Of a stretch of 64,000 nt of DNA, positions 31,563 to 39,346 are shown piece after piece (the first letter of the stretch is position 1; each line of letters starts with the position of its first letter). The stretch is from Croceimicrobium sp963977415. Lineage in GTDB: Bacteria > Bacteroidota > Bacteroidia > Flavobacteriales > Schleiferiaceae. The notes under the pieces were generated by a model. The model was not told where the DNA came from and did no database searches. It saw only the letters and a list, made by a program, of their open reading frames with translations. The translations under genes and the position numbers were made by a program. The stretch lies in the NCBI GenBank assembly GCA_963977415.1, contig CAXBOS010000016.1, positions 1-64,000 of the forward strand, read 5' to 3'.

Positions 31563-31846
31563 TAATCGCTAAATCCAGTTCCTACCAATACATTGGCTAA
31601 ATCAAGCGTGGTGTCGGCATGCTCTCTGATTTCAATGATTCGGTCGGGTAGATCCCAAGTATTGGTTCCTGGTACAGAAAGTACGCGGTAGATTTCTTTG
31701 GAATCACCGGCATAACGAACGCTTAAGTTACCAGCTGCCGTGGCCTTAACTTTAAATCCATGCTTCCATTTGCTCAGGTATTTCCCTGCAGTGAAACTGG
31801 GGATATCCGTCTGGGCAATTTCAAATATTACTTGATTGATATTCAT
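31562..31846 (-). CDS. Appendage-operon protein (94 aa)
   Basis: A beta-rich 94-residue protein (GKYLSKWKHGFKVKATAAGN, EIYRVLSVPGTNTWDLPD) highly conserved in both prophages. Virion surface or baseplate role inferred from the operon; no family recognised. Confidence 0.6.
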   Translation of the reverse strand: MNINQVIFEIAQTDIPSFTAGKYLSKWKHGFKVKATAAGNLSVRYAGDSKEIYRVLSVPGTNTWDLPDRIIEIREHADTTLDLANVLVGTGFSD

Positions 31847-31848
31847 AG

Positions 31849-32409
31849 CTAAATATTTCCTTCTACTAAAAATTCGTTTTCTGCCAGCTTGCGGATCATC
31901 ACACTACGCCATTGCGTAACTATGGTTAAAGCACCATTAATTCCATTCAGTAAAACTCCAGCGGCAGGAATGAGGGTTACAGCCCCTTCTCCCAGGCGAC
32001 TGAATGTACAAGCGAATTCATCTAGGGCAGGATCCTCAATTGTAATATTGATGTCATTGCTAGAATTGACATTTACGAAAGCATTGTTTTCGTTGGCACT
32101 TAGGGTAAAGTCAGCTGTCTTATTAGAGCTACGCAGCTTATTGATCTCAAGCCACGAAGCCCCATTATAGGTTTTGATAATAGGCGGATTAAAGTTGGTA
32201 TCCAACCAAACTTTAGAACTGTCTGCAGGGGCGCTATTGCCGTAATGGGTAGTAGTAATTAAAGACCAGTTGCCAGCTAGGTATTGATAAAAACCTATAA
32301 TAGCCCAAGTATTCGGATCATTGGTACTCGTTTTTGCCCAAATCACATTTGTGTTGCCAGGGGCAGAAGTACCATAAAGAATTGCGGCTGCTTGTCCAAG
32401 GTTTACCAT
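31849..32409 (-). CDS. Tail appendage protein with tandem carbohydrate-binding-like repeats
   Basis: Two repeats of a phage-appendage motif: YGTSAPGNTNVIWAKTSTND with YQYLAGNWSL, and HYGNSAPADSSKVWLDTNFN with TYNGASWLEI. The C-terminal half is a beta-helix-like domain (DFTLSANENNAFVNVNSSND). It resembles domains in fibre and baseplate proteins of Bacteroidota phages. First gene of the appendage operon, after about 50 nt. Confidence 0.6.
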   Translation of the reverse strand: MVNLGQAAAILYGTSAPGNTNVIWAKTSTNDPNTWAIIGFYQYLAGNWSLITTTHYGNSAPADSSKVWLDTNFNPPIIKTYNGASWLEINKLRSSNKTADFTLSANENNAFVNVNSSNDINITIEDPALDEFACTFSRLGEGAVTLIPAAGVLLNGINGALTIVTQWRSVMIRKLAENEFLVEGNI

Positions 32410-32461
32410 GCAACGAATATGCGGGGAGAAAACAGGTATTTATAGGACAGTAATTATCAAA

Positions 32462-32674
32462 TTAATCGGACTTCACCCAAACCATCTTCGCTTCCAGCCA
32501 TTCCTTCATGCAATCTAGGTGATCCTGGTCTAAGGCATAAGGCCCTTCAAAGGCGCCAGTGCGCGCTGACCGGATATAAAAGATAGTGCCCCAAATAATC
32601 GCATTTCCATTAAGGAAATATTCTCGATCGGCTTGCTTTAGCTTTAGTTTGAAGTCAATTACTAGGCTTTCCAT
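32462..32674 (-). CDS. Small protein downstream of the origin (70 aa)
   Basis: The open frame extends to 32758, but the upstream part runs through the iteron block; the ATG at 32674 (MESLVIDFKLKLKQADREYF) is preferred. Conserved in both prophages (right copy 44734-44946). Function unknown. Confidence 0.6.
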   Translation of the reverse strand: MESLVIDFKLKLKQADREYFLNGNAIIWGTIFYIRSARTGAFEGPYALDQDHLDCMKEWLEAKMVWVKSD

Positions 32675-32935
32675 GTCTTCTTGTTTAGGTGAAAAAAGTT
32701 TGAGGAGCTTGTTTTGGTTTCTGACATCTCTGACACTTCTGACAAGACTGAAAACCAAATACTTAAGTTCTTGAAACAGCTAAAAACCCTGTAAAAGGTG
32801 TCAGAAGGTGTCAGAAACTCAAACCTCTTTCTGACACTCTCTGACACTTTCTGACAACTATTTTGCAGCATTATTAACATTATATCATTCATTATCAACA
32901 TTTTAATAAGTTGTCAGAGATGTCAGAAAGTGAAA
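32675..32935. repeat. Iteron cluster, candidate replication origin (left)
   Basis: Ten copies of CTGACA (or its complement TGTCAG) in alternating groups: three at 32721-32744, two at 32799-32814, three at 32831-32856 and two at 32912-32926, spaced 9-10 bp (about one helical turn) within groups. An AT-rich stretch (about 32857-32910) separates the last groups. The cluster lies just after the primase-helicase gene, in about 325 nt without a gene. The right prophage has the same ten repeats. Confidence 0.65.
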
Positions 32936-32999
32936 TCGCTGTTTTGAAAATTTTCCTCCCTTTTCGAGACAAAAAAAAAATTGGGGTGGCAGGGGATTT

Positions 33000-35900
33000 C
33001 TAGAATGGGAGATCATCTTGCTTTGGGTCATTTTTTGAGAATGGGGTGGCAGGGGAATTGGGTAGTTCGGGCTTATCTAGGTTTTGTGATCGCTGCCAGT
33101 CCATGGTTTCTATTAATTCGTCCATGATCCCAGTAGCTTTAAGGTCGATGCTCCAGGCGCTGGTACGGTGGCCATTTTTACCACCATCAAAGCGGTGAGC
33201 ATTATGCTTCTCTAAAGCAAGATCGCGGTCTTCGTTTATCATGTCGCTGATCTTTCCTTTGCTGGGAGCGGTTTCATAGTATTGCTTATACCATTGTGGA
33301 GCCACACGGTTATAAGTGTTGGTCCAGTTGAAGTACAAGCGATTATCTACAATATTAAAATCTAGGCCTAAGCGAAGCGGCTGCTGGTTGGTACGACATA
33401 CGGCCAAGAAGCAATCCCACCATTTGTTATGAATACTGGCCGAGTTAAGTTTACGAACCTGTTTATCTACTACAGATCTAAAATGATTCACAATTTGGGT
33501 CCAGCCAAAGGGAAACATCAAATGGTCTTTCATCAATTCATAAGTAGCACCAAGCACCGCGAGGTTGCTAATAATACGGCTATGGGTGGCCGCCATGGCC
33601 AGCTCGTTTTTCAATTCCTTACTTACTCGGCTATAGGTGCTTTTAAAGGAATCTTCGAAATGCGATCGGTGCTTCATGATGTCAACCGTGAGGTGACTCA
33701 CGCCTGCTTTATACATATCCTTAAGGTCTTCATAGTCCTTCATTTCTTTTACATCGAAATCCGTCTTGCTCATTTCTTCCCAAATAAGTCGGGTAATTAG
33801 GGCGTCTTGATCGGGGTAATCGTTTCCCGTTAGGAAAACAGAACTGAGCACGGGAATACTTTCGCTCCCTACATGGCTATCAATCGTTCCACGCTTGTAG
33901 CCTCGTCTATCCCACATTCCTTTTAGCATACCATCAAGCTTGGCGTCGCCTCGCTTGTATTCGGATAAATGCGTAATAAGATTGCAGAATTGAGCCAATT
34001 CGCGCAATTGGGCTTTGGCCGTGCTGGCCCCTCCCTCTAGGTTTATTGCCGTTTGCGGCAAACCGTAAAAGGATTGGCAGCATTCTATCAGTTGATCTTT
34101 ACCGGTACTGGGCGGCCCATAAAGGAAGACCATGGGAAAGTTCCCGAGCTGATTGACTACTATATCTTGAAACATGCTGGCCACGGTGAAAAGCAATCCT
34201 GTAATGGCATGCTCTCGATGTACTAACATCAATTTTGAAGCGTAGCTGGTGAAAGTCAGTGACGAATCACCGATAACTCGCACCTTCTTTTGAGCTTCGT
34301 ATTTATAAGGGTTGTTTTTATAAACGCGGTTGGCACTGGGTACATAGTAGGAGATTTCGCGATTATCTTCCTGCACTTTAAAAACGCCATTTTCGTCAAT
34401 ATCCTTGGTGGGTTTATCAGGGAAGACCACTCTATTATTGAAGACAAAGAAGCCCGCCTTTTGCCATCCGAGTACATCGATTTTCTCACCATCGCCCATT
34501 TTATCAAATAGCATCTGCAGAAGCTGAAGATGTTCCTGACGTCCTCCTTTCCAAAAGAAGTTACCATGGCCCGCCACTACATTTGAAAAACTCATAGGGC
34601 TCATGAGGTTTTCGCTTTGGGTGTCGAAGATCTTCTCTTTATTAAATACGTTGGTGATGCGCAGCAGCTTCATTGGGAATTTTTCATCATTCATGTGCTG
34701 AATGATTTCAATGCTAAAATTGCTCACCCATTGAAAGGTGTACGGCGTGTCAGAACCACGTTTAACCCAAATACGATTGCCAGCTTGAAATAGTCCATAT
34801 TTTTCGATGTCTTTAGTAATGTCTTTTAAATGGACCTTACCTTCAAGCTCCTTAGGAAGCTCGTAAACATCATTATTAGCACTGCTTACATTTTCAGCAA
34901 TCTGCGCCTCGGATTCAATCTCCTTCAGCAGTCGAGTAATAGTAGGTAGTTTACGACCGCTTTCTTTGGCAAGCCATTCGGTGTAGATTTCCTTCATTAT
35001 ATTGTCCTGCTCGGTGCTTATCACTTGGCAAAGGCGATGAATAGCTTTCGCTTTCGCAGCAAGGTCAGAGCTATTACTTAGCTCATATTCCATCAAAAAC
35101 TGGAAGCCGTTCTTTTTAACCCCTGGTTCGGCAAACATCTCTGGCAAGCCATATTTTTCAATGGATCGGGCATACTCTCTCACAAATTCATCAGGGTCGC
35201 AAAAGGGTAGTAAAATAACCGAGGTAGTAAACCCTGCTTTAATAAAAGCGGGAATATGTTCTAGAGCTGATTTCTGTCCAGCTGAATCACCGTCCATGGT
35301 AAAGCAAACTCTCGTAGTGAGCTTTCGCAATAGATTAATTTGAAAATCTGAAATTGCGGTACCTGAAGAAGCCACCGTATTATCAACCCCATGACGATGC
35401 CAAGCAATAACATCATTGTAGCCTTCCACTAGGTAGGCCTCATTTTTTGCGTTTATCGATTTAGCAGCCTGGTCTAATCCGTAGAGTAGCTTTTCTTTAT
35501 TGTAAAGAATGCTATCAACGGGATTAATCCATTTAGCAGATTTTGAACGACCACTTAGGTCGCGTCCAGCGAAACCTACCAGAAGCTCATTTTTATCGCG
35601 AATTGGATAAATCAAGCGATTCCAATATTTGTCTTGACTATCTCCAATTAGACCTATTTCTCTCGCTTCCTTGGTTTGGCCTATCTCAGCAATTTTGGAA
35701 TAAATGAAATCTTTCCCTGGTGCGAAGCCTAGTCCCCAATCTTTAGCTATCTCCAAATTATAACCGCGTTTCTCCAGCTCTAGCTGGGCAGGATGATTTT
35801 GGGGTAATTCCCACAGCGCTGCTTGATACTTGCTTAAGGATGCTTTTAAAAGAGGGCGCAGCTGCTCCTTCTTATTTTTTGTTTCTAGTGCCTTTTTTGC

Positions 35901-36212
35901 CCACTCGGCATTCTCATACTCTACCTGCAGGTTCTTAAATTCGGCTAGCCAGTGGATCGCTTCCGGGAAGGTTTTCCCTTTGGTTTCCATAATAAACGTA
36001 ACTGCGTTGCCACCTTTGCCAGAGCTGAAACATTTGAATCGTTGCTTAACAGAGTCAACCGCGAAGCTCGGCGTCTTTTCATTGGTAAAAGGCGAATTGC
36101 AGAACCAAGTTTTCCCCCTCTTTTTTAGGTCGGAACATTGACTAGCGACTACCTCCACAATATCTACTTGTTCGTAGATACTTTCAATAAATGATTGTTT
36201 GATCAGTCCCAT
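33000..36212 (-). CDS. Primase-helicase fusion (DnaG-like Toprim plus SF3-like ATPase)
   Basis: A 1070-residue replication protein. The N-terminus follows a DnaG zinc domain in layout (QRFKCFSSGKGGNAVTF), but the ligand sites CPFH and CFGC are SPFT and CFSS here, so zinc binding in the usual way is doubtful. The Toprim domain is intact: EGYND (Glu263) and FTMDGDSAGQ (Asp307, Asp309). The C-terminal ATPase has Walker A GPPSTGKDQ (Lys705) and a downstream TGNDYPDQDALITRLIW block. It would synthesise primers and unwind DNA at the neighbouring iterons. Confidence 0.85.
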   Translation of the reverse strand: MGLIKQSFIESIYEQVDIVEVVASQCSDLKKRGKTWFCNSPFTNEKTPSFAVDSVKQRFKCFSSGKGGNAVTFIMETKGKTFPEAIHWLAEFKNLQVEYENAEWAKKALETKNKKEQLRPLLKASLSKYQAALWELPQNHPAQLELEKRGYNLEIAKDWGLGFAPGKDFIYSKIAEIGQTKEAREIGLIGDSQDKYWNRLIYPIRDKNELLVGFAGRDLSGRSKSAKWINPVDSILYNKEKLLYGLDQAAKSINAKNEAYLVEGYNDVIAWHRHGVDNTVASSGTAISDFQINLLRKLTTRVCFTMDGDSAGQKSALEHIPAFIKAGFTTSVILLPFCDPDEFVREYARSIEKYGLPEMFAEPGVKKNGFQFLMEYELSNSSDLAAKAKAIHRLCQVISTEQDNIMKEIYTEWLAKESGRKLPTITRLLKEIESEAQIAENVSSANNDVYELPKELEGKVHLKDITKDIEKYGLFQAGNRIWVKRGSDTPYTFQWVSNFSIEIIQHMNDEKFPMKLLRITNVFNKEKIFDTQSENLMSPMSFSNVVAGHGNFFWKGGRQEHLQLLQMLFDKMGDGEKIDVLGWQKAGFFVFNNRVVFPDKPTKDIDENGVFKVQEDNREISYYVPSANRVYKNNPYKYEAQKKVRVIGDSSLTFTSYASKLMLVHREHAITGLLFTVASMFQDIVVNQLGNFPMVFLYGPPSTGKDQLIECCQSFYGLPQTAINLEGGASTAKAQLRELAQFCNLITHLSEYKRGDAKLDGMLKGMWDRRGYKRGTIDSHVGSESIPVLSSVFLTGNDYPDQDALITRLIWEEMSKTDFDVKEMKDYEDLKDMYKAGVSHLTVDIMKHRSHFEDSFKSTYSRVSKELKNELAMAATHSRIISNLAVLGATYELMKDHLMFPFGWTQIVNHFRSVVDKQVRKLNSASIHNKWWDCFLAVCRTNQQPLRLGLDFNIVDNRLYFNWTNTYNRVAPQWYKQYYETAPSKGKISDMINEDRDLALEKHNAHRFDGGKNGHRTSAWSIDLKATGIMDELIETMDWQRSQNLDKPELPNSPATPFSKNDPKQDDLPF

Positions 36213-36349
36213 GATTGCTTGGTGCTTTGTTTATCACCAGATTCGCTGGGTTTAATGGGGTTGCTGTTGGATTTAATCATCGCTTGTCGTGCAGTGATTT
36301 TTTCAGCTTCTTCGTCAATTCGAAGTTGCTTAAATTTTTGCTTAGTCAT
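36203..36349 (-). CDS. Small protein overlapping the primase start (48 aa)
   Basis: A lysine- and glutamate-rich 48-residue frame (MTKQKFKQLRIDEEAEKITA) whose last codons overlap the primase ATG by 10 nt, suggesting translational coupling. Same frame and length at 41059-41205 in the right prophage with only substitutions. Confidence 0.6.
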   Translation of the reverse strand: MTKQKFKQLRIDEEAEKITARQAMIKSNSNPIKPSESGDKQSTKQSWD

Positions 36350-36365
36350 ATTAGATTTAGGCCTG

Positions 36366-36394
36366 TATTAAAAAAGCCTGCCGCACCAGGCTTT
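36366..36394 (-). terminator. Terminator upstream of the primase operon
   Basis: AAAGCCTG and CAGGCTTT form an 8-bp stem around CCGCAC, with a T-tract on the minus strand, 20 nt before the 48-aa gene. It separates early regulators from the replication operon, or attenuates it. Confidence 0.7.
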
Positions 36395-36432
36395 ATAACC
36401 AATCAACATTTATGAAAGAAGCCTCGTGCGGA

Positions 36433-36458
36433 AGGCTATGAGTTTCCTAAGCTCCCCA
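36433..36458. other. Perfect hairpin between early and replication genes
   Basis: TTTCCTAAGCT and AGCTTAGGAAA pair over 11 bp with a CCCC loop. Mirrored in the right prophage at 40937-40964 with a 12-bp stem and GGGG loop, so it is conserved in structure on both genomes. Role may be RNA processing or protection. Confidence 0.55.
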
Positions 36459-36473
36459 GCTTAGGAAAACACG

Positions 36474-36623
36474 CTAAAATCCAGCGGACAAATTGTCCAG
36501 GGCTGAGAAAAATCTTTGACCTTCTTCATAGCTTGTTATAAGGGCTAATAGGAGAAGGATACCGGTCATGGCGCCGATTATTGCTAATAATTGCAGGTCG
36601 TATTTGTGAAAGAAATTTTTCAT
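36474..36623 (-). CDS. Small single-span membrane protein (49 aa)
   Basis: Begins MKNFFHKYDLQ and has one hydrophobic helix (LLAIIGAMTGILLLLALI), then a polar end (SYEEGQRFFSALDNLSAGF). The right copy (40782-40931) keeps the helix and the end with changed residues. It overlaps the 65-aa gene by 4 nt. Function unknown. Confidence 0.65.
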   Translation of the reverse strand: MKNFFHKYDLQLLAIIGAMTGILLLLALITSYEEGQRFFSALDNLSAGF

Positions 36624-36817
36624 GGTACCATATTTTTAAATTCAAAATTTCGCAGGCTTTGCGTTTTGATTTGCTGCGACTGCAGATACTTTCTAATAGT
36701 GCTTTTTTCATCATCCGTCCAGGAATGATCAAAGACCAAGGAATTTAATTCAGCGGCCAAGCGCATGTATTCCCTTGAGGCCAGGTCTTGAATGAGTTTA
36801 TCTTTAACTTGCGCCAT
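36620..36817 (-). CDS. Small early protein (65 aa)
   Basis: Charged helical protein (MAQVKDKLIQDLASREYMRL) ending FEFKNMVP. Overlaps both neighbours. Nearly identical in the right prophage. No family recognised. Confidence 0.65.
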   Translation of the reverse strand: MAQVKDKLIQDLASREYMRLAAELNSLVFDHSWTDDEKSTIRKYLQSQQIKTQSLRNFEFKNMVP

Positions 36818-37232
36818 GATGTACTTTTAATTCGTGATTTGCCCAGGCTAAAAGATCCAGTAAGAATTGAGTATTGGATTTATAAAACTTGCTGTTTATT
36901 CCTGGCGCAATGGTCAGGAGATCACTTTCCCAATTTTTTATAATTCGCGGCAGGTCTTGATAGGACCACCGGTTTATACTTCCCATGAAAGCATATTCTA
37001 AACGATTTAATGCAATAAGTGCTTTCTGATTTTTGCGGTCCGTATATCTATTGATAATGTGCTTTCGCTGCTTTATATAGCGACGAATCGCATCAATAAT
37101 GAGCCTTTTACATACTTGAGGAGCCTGCTTAATTGGCAAACGGACCAGTTTATTTTTGGTGCCAAAGTTTAAATAGAGAAAACAGTATTGTTCGTTTTCC
37201 TTCTTTAGTTGAACCCACGGAGAATTATTCAT
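36804..37232 (-). CDS. Early-operon protein of unknown function (142 aa)
   Basis: Basic N-terminal half (KNKLVRLPIKQAPQVCKRLI followed by DAIRRYIKQRKH) and Trp-containing C-terminal helices (FLLDLLAWANHELKVHHG). Overlaps its neighbours by 4 and 14 nt. Possibly nucleic-acid binding. Confidence 0.65.
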   Translation of the reverse strand: MNNSPWVQLKKENEQYCFLYLNFGTKNKLVRLPIKQAPQVCKRLIIDAIRRYIKQRKHIINRYTDRKNQKALIALNRLEYAFMGSINRWSYQDLPRIIKNWESDLLTIAPGINSKFYKSNTQFLLDLLAWANHELKVHHGAS

Positions 37233-37801
37233 AATAAGTCCATTTTAGTAGCCCAGACAGCCAGTTCTTGAATCGATTGAATACCAGTTTTGGAGAAGAC
37301 CGACTTCTTATGTTTGTTGAGCGTAGAAATTGTTATGTTTAACTGGTAGGCCGCTGCTTCGCTGATAGGGTAGGGGCTCGAACAAATTGTTCGTATCACA
37401 TCGATCTCTCTCTCAGAAAGCCATCCGTGGCGAACTTCTAGAACTTGTTTAGTAATTGGTTTTAAAATACATTGGCCATTACATTTGCAGTCCCAGCATT
37501 CTTTTTTTGTAATACCGTCTTTAAAATCAGGCTCCCAACTGAAACCGCCAAATTTGCATTTCACATAGATGAAAAGCCGATCCATGGTTTGCTTCGGGCC
37601 GAGTTTCTCGAAGATGTCCATTGCGGGCTCATCATCTTCCATGTAATGGGTTAGCCTTTGGAGTATGAATTGAGGCAATTCTGAAAATTGCATTTTTTGA
37701 CCGCCAACAATGGCCAAAAGGTTTTCCTGTTCGAAATCCCAATAAATTTCCAGCTCATTGGCAGATAAGCCTGGTGGGATTTTACGTTCTAGTACTTCCA
37801 T
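37229..37801 (-). CDS. LuxR-type HTH regulator with Cys cluster
   Basis: C-terminal LuxR/NarL HTH: WLSEREIDVIRTICSSPYPI, then NITISTLNKHKKSVFSKTGI and QELAVWA (residues 127-185). The middle has a Cys cluster, CWDCKCNGQC (Cys102, 105, 107, 111), which may bind metal. The N-terminal 95 residues resemble no sensor I know. It probably activates early or middle genes; it is transcribed just after the small HTH gene. Confidence 0.8.
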   Translation of the reverse strand: MEVLERKIPPGLSANELEIYWDFEQENLLAIVGGQKMQFSELPQFILQRLTHYMEDDEPAMDIFEKLGPKQTMDRLFIYVKCKFGGFSWEPDFKDGITKKECWDCKCNGQCILKPITKQVLEVRHGWLSEREIDVIRTICSSPYPISEAAAYQLNITISTLNKHKKSVFSKTGIQSIQELAVWATKMDLL

Positions 37802-37827
37802 AATTATTGATTTTTGATTAGACTTAG

Positions 37828-38058
37828 TTATTCGGAGACTGCCTCTAAGGACAGCTGTTCCTCTTTTTTAAGTTCCGAAAGGAGCTCCAAGGCTGCAGAC
37901 TTAACCACATCATTGTGCTTAAGACTCTTGAACCAAGCGCGCACATATCGGTTTGAATAGCGGCAATTCTCAGCCACTTTGGGGATAGCCTTGCGGCCCA
38001 GTCTTGATTTTAGCTCTGAAAGGAGTTCCTCCTTGTAAAAAGGTGTAGATTTATGCAC
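37828..38058 (-). CDS. Small HTH protein, Cro/cII-like position (76 aa)
   Basis: GTG start at 38058. The protein has a helix-turn-helix pattern (RKAIPKVAENCRYSNRYVRA followed by WFKSLKH) and a Leu/Glu C-terminal helix. It is divergent from the repressor, the place of a cro- or cII-like gene. The upstream DNA has tandem TTGTTCCG repeats. Confidence 0.7.
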   Translation of the reverse strand: MHKSTPFYKEELLSELKSRLGRKAIPKVAENCRYSNRYVRAWFKSLKHNDVVKSAALELLSELKKEEQLSLEAVSE

Positions 38059-38074
38059 TTGAAAGGTGTCTTTT

Positions 38075-38187
38075 TTGTTCCGTTATTGTTCCGCTAAATA
38101 AGAGTAATATTCACAATTAAACAAGATTATTAATCATAATCTAAGATTATTACGCTTAACAACTTATCAATCAATAAGATAAATTTG
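38075..38187. promoter_or_regulatory. Left lysogeny switch region (divergent promoters and operators)
   Basis: Contains, left to right, direct repeats TTGTTCCG at 38075-38082 and 38086-38093 (11-bp period), an inverted repeat AGATTAT/ATAATCT at 38124-38142, the shared element at 38143-38168 (core TTACGCTTAACAACTTATC) and the repressor promoter box TAAATTTG at 38180-38187. The repeats and shared element are the expected places of repressor and Cro-like binding. Confidence 0.6.
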
Positions 38188-38212
38188 CAAGAGCAACCAG
38201 TACAAGATTCTT

Positions 38213-38596
38213 ATGAAAGTGGATATCAGTAAACTCCTAGAGTACCGAAAGAAATTTGGCTACACCCAACAGCAGATCGCTGAAATGATGGGCATTCATT
38301 ACAGTACCTACGGTAAAATGGAGAGCGGGGAGATCAAGGTTGATATAGAGAAGGGCCTTAAACTAGCCAAGATTTACGGCGTAACACTCGATGTCCTTTT
38401 TGGAGGACAAGCGGAAGACTCACAAAGTGAAGTAATAGTTAAGCGCCCTTTGAATAAAGAAAAGCGAAAGCCTTTTAGACTAATGCTGGAGATCGATACA
38501 GATGCAAATGAAGAAAAGCTACCAGACTTTATAATGAAGCTTCAGAAGCTTATCGAGGAGCAGAATAATATGGACGACCTTACGTCACAAAAATAA
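38213..38596 (+). CDS. cI-like XRE repressor, left prophage
   Basis: A 127-residue protein with an N-terminal XRE HTH (FGYTQQQIAEMMGIHYSTYG) and a C-terminal charged helical tail, without a LexA-type peptidase, so control by self-cleavage is unlikely and antirepressors are the more probable route of induction. The HTH differs from that of the right copy at one residue (Ile28 versus Val), so both may recognise the same operator. It is divergent from the early operon. Confidence 0.85.
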   Translation: MKVDISKLLEYRKKFGYTQQQIAEMMGIHYSTYGKMESGEIKVDIEKGLKLAKIYGVTLDVLFGGQAEDSQSEVIVKRPLNKEKRKPFRLMLEIDTDANEEKLPDFIMKLQKLIEEQNNMDDLTSQK

Positions 38597-38639
38597 AAAA
38601 GAACCTTGTATCAAATTGAAAATCAAATTATTACTTAAA

Positions 38640-38768
38640 CCTTCCAAGGTCACGCCAGTTAAAGCGAGAAGAACTTAAACAATCTACCCATCACAGAAAC
38701 CAAAAAACCCTTGCTAATCTATTGATTAACAAGGGTTTTGAATTTACTCTGGTGACCTTGGAAGGATT
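38640..38768. other. Prophage junction with tRNA-3'-end-like att cores
   Basis: CCTTCCAAGGTCAC at 38640-38653 and its complement at 38752-38765 are the only long matching sequence between the two prophage ends. The complement of 38750-38768 reads AATCCTTCCAAGGTCACCA: a T-arm 3' strand, a seven-base acceptor strand CAAGGTC, A and CCA. This is what remains when phages insert at the 3' ends of tRNA genes. It implies two convergent tRNA genes about 100 bp apart, each hosting a prophage, with the full tRNAs off-window. Confidence 0.6.
38704..38739. terminator. Bidirectional terminator between the prophages
   Basis: AAAACCCTTG and CAAGGGTTTT form the outer stem, and TAATC/GATTA an inner one around TATT; T- and A-runs flank it. 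It can end transcripts from both convergent repressor genes or, originally, from convergent tRNAs. Confidence 0.85.
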
Positions 38769-38823
38769 AAACAACTAACTATTTTACAGTTACTTACAAA
38801 GTTCATTTTTATTCTTGCGTAGT

Positions 38824-39192
38824 TTAATCTTGTGAATTATTCTGTTCCTCAATAAGTTTCTGAAGCTTCATTATAAAATCCGGAAGCTGCTTTTCATTAG
38901 CATCCGTATCAATTTCCAACATTAACCTAAAGGGCTTACGTTTTTCTTTATTCCCTGGACGCTTAACCGCCACTTCGTTTTGTGAGTCTTCCGCTTGTCC
39001 TCCAAAAAGAACATCGAGTGTAACTCCATAAATCTTGGCCAGTTTTAGGCCCTTTTCAATATCAACCTTTATCTCACCACTCTCCATTTTACCATAAGTG
39101 CTATAGTGAACTCCCATCATTTCAGCTATTTGCTGCTGGGTATAGCCAAATTTTTTACGGTACTCTAAGAGCTTACTGATATCCACTTTCAT
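38824..39192 (-). CDS. cI-like XRE repressor, right prophage
   Basis: A 122-residue protein, over 90 percent identical to the left repressor over the first 110 residues; the differences are mostly after the HTH (for example NEVAVKRPGN versus SEVIVKRPLN) and the last 5-10 residues. HTH begins at about residue 17 (FGYTQQQIAEMMGVHYSTYG). Convergent with the left repressor, and divergent from the early genes at 39347. Confidence 0.85.
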   Translation of the reverse strand: MKVDISKLLEYRKKFGYTQQQIAEMMGVHYSTYGKMESGEIKVDIEKGLKLAKIYGVTLDVLFGGQAEDSQNEVAVKRPGNKEKRKPFRLMLEIDTDANEKQLPDFIMKLQKLIEEQNNSQD

Positions 39193-39217
39193 AAAAAACT
39201 AGTTCTGGTTGGTATTG

Positions 39218-39330
39218 CAAATTTATCTTATTGATTGATAAGTTGTTAAGCGCTAAAATCTTATAACAAGAATATTATTCTTGTTTATTTGTGATTATTA
39301 CTCTTATTTAGCGGAACAATAACGGAACAA
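39218..39330. promoter_or_regulatory. Right lysogeny switch region
   Basis: The -7 box CAAATTTA (TAAATTTG on the minus strand) is at 39218-39225. The shared operator lies at 39237-39262. A perfect palindrome with arms AACAAGAATA/TATTCTTGTT occupies 39265-39285, replacing the different inverted repeat of the left copy. CGGAACAA direct repeats are at 39312-39319 and 39323-39330 (11-bp period). Confidence 0.65.
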
Positions 39331-39346
39331 AAAAGACACCTTTCAA

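Larger units (their letters stand above)
1..38653 (-). mobile_element. Left prophage (partial, late genes on minus strand)
   Basis: The whole stretch is one temperate-phage gene set: repressor, replication, lysis, head, packaging and tail genes in a collinear minus-strand order, broken only by small plus-strand cassettes and the divergent repressor. It is matched gene for gene by the plus-strand set on the other side of position 38700. The inner end is taken as the tRNA-like core at 38640-38653. The outer end lies before base 1, because the tape-measure gene is cut. No integrase or transposase is seen in the visible part. Confidence 0.85.

Noticed and set aside
32675..32758. Longer 98-aa form of the gene after the origin.
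   Set aside because: The extension is encoded by the iteron repeats; an ATG right after the repeats gives a conserved 70-aa product.
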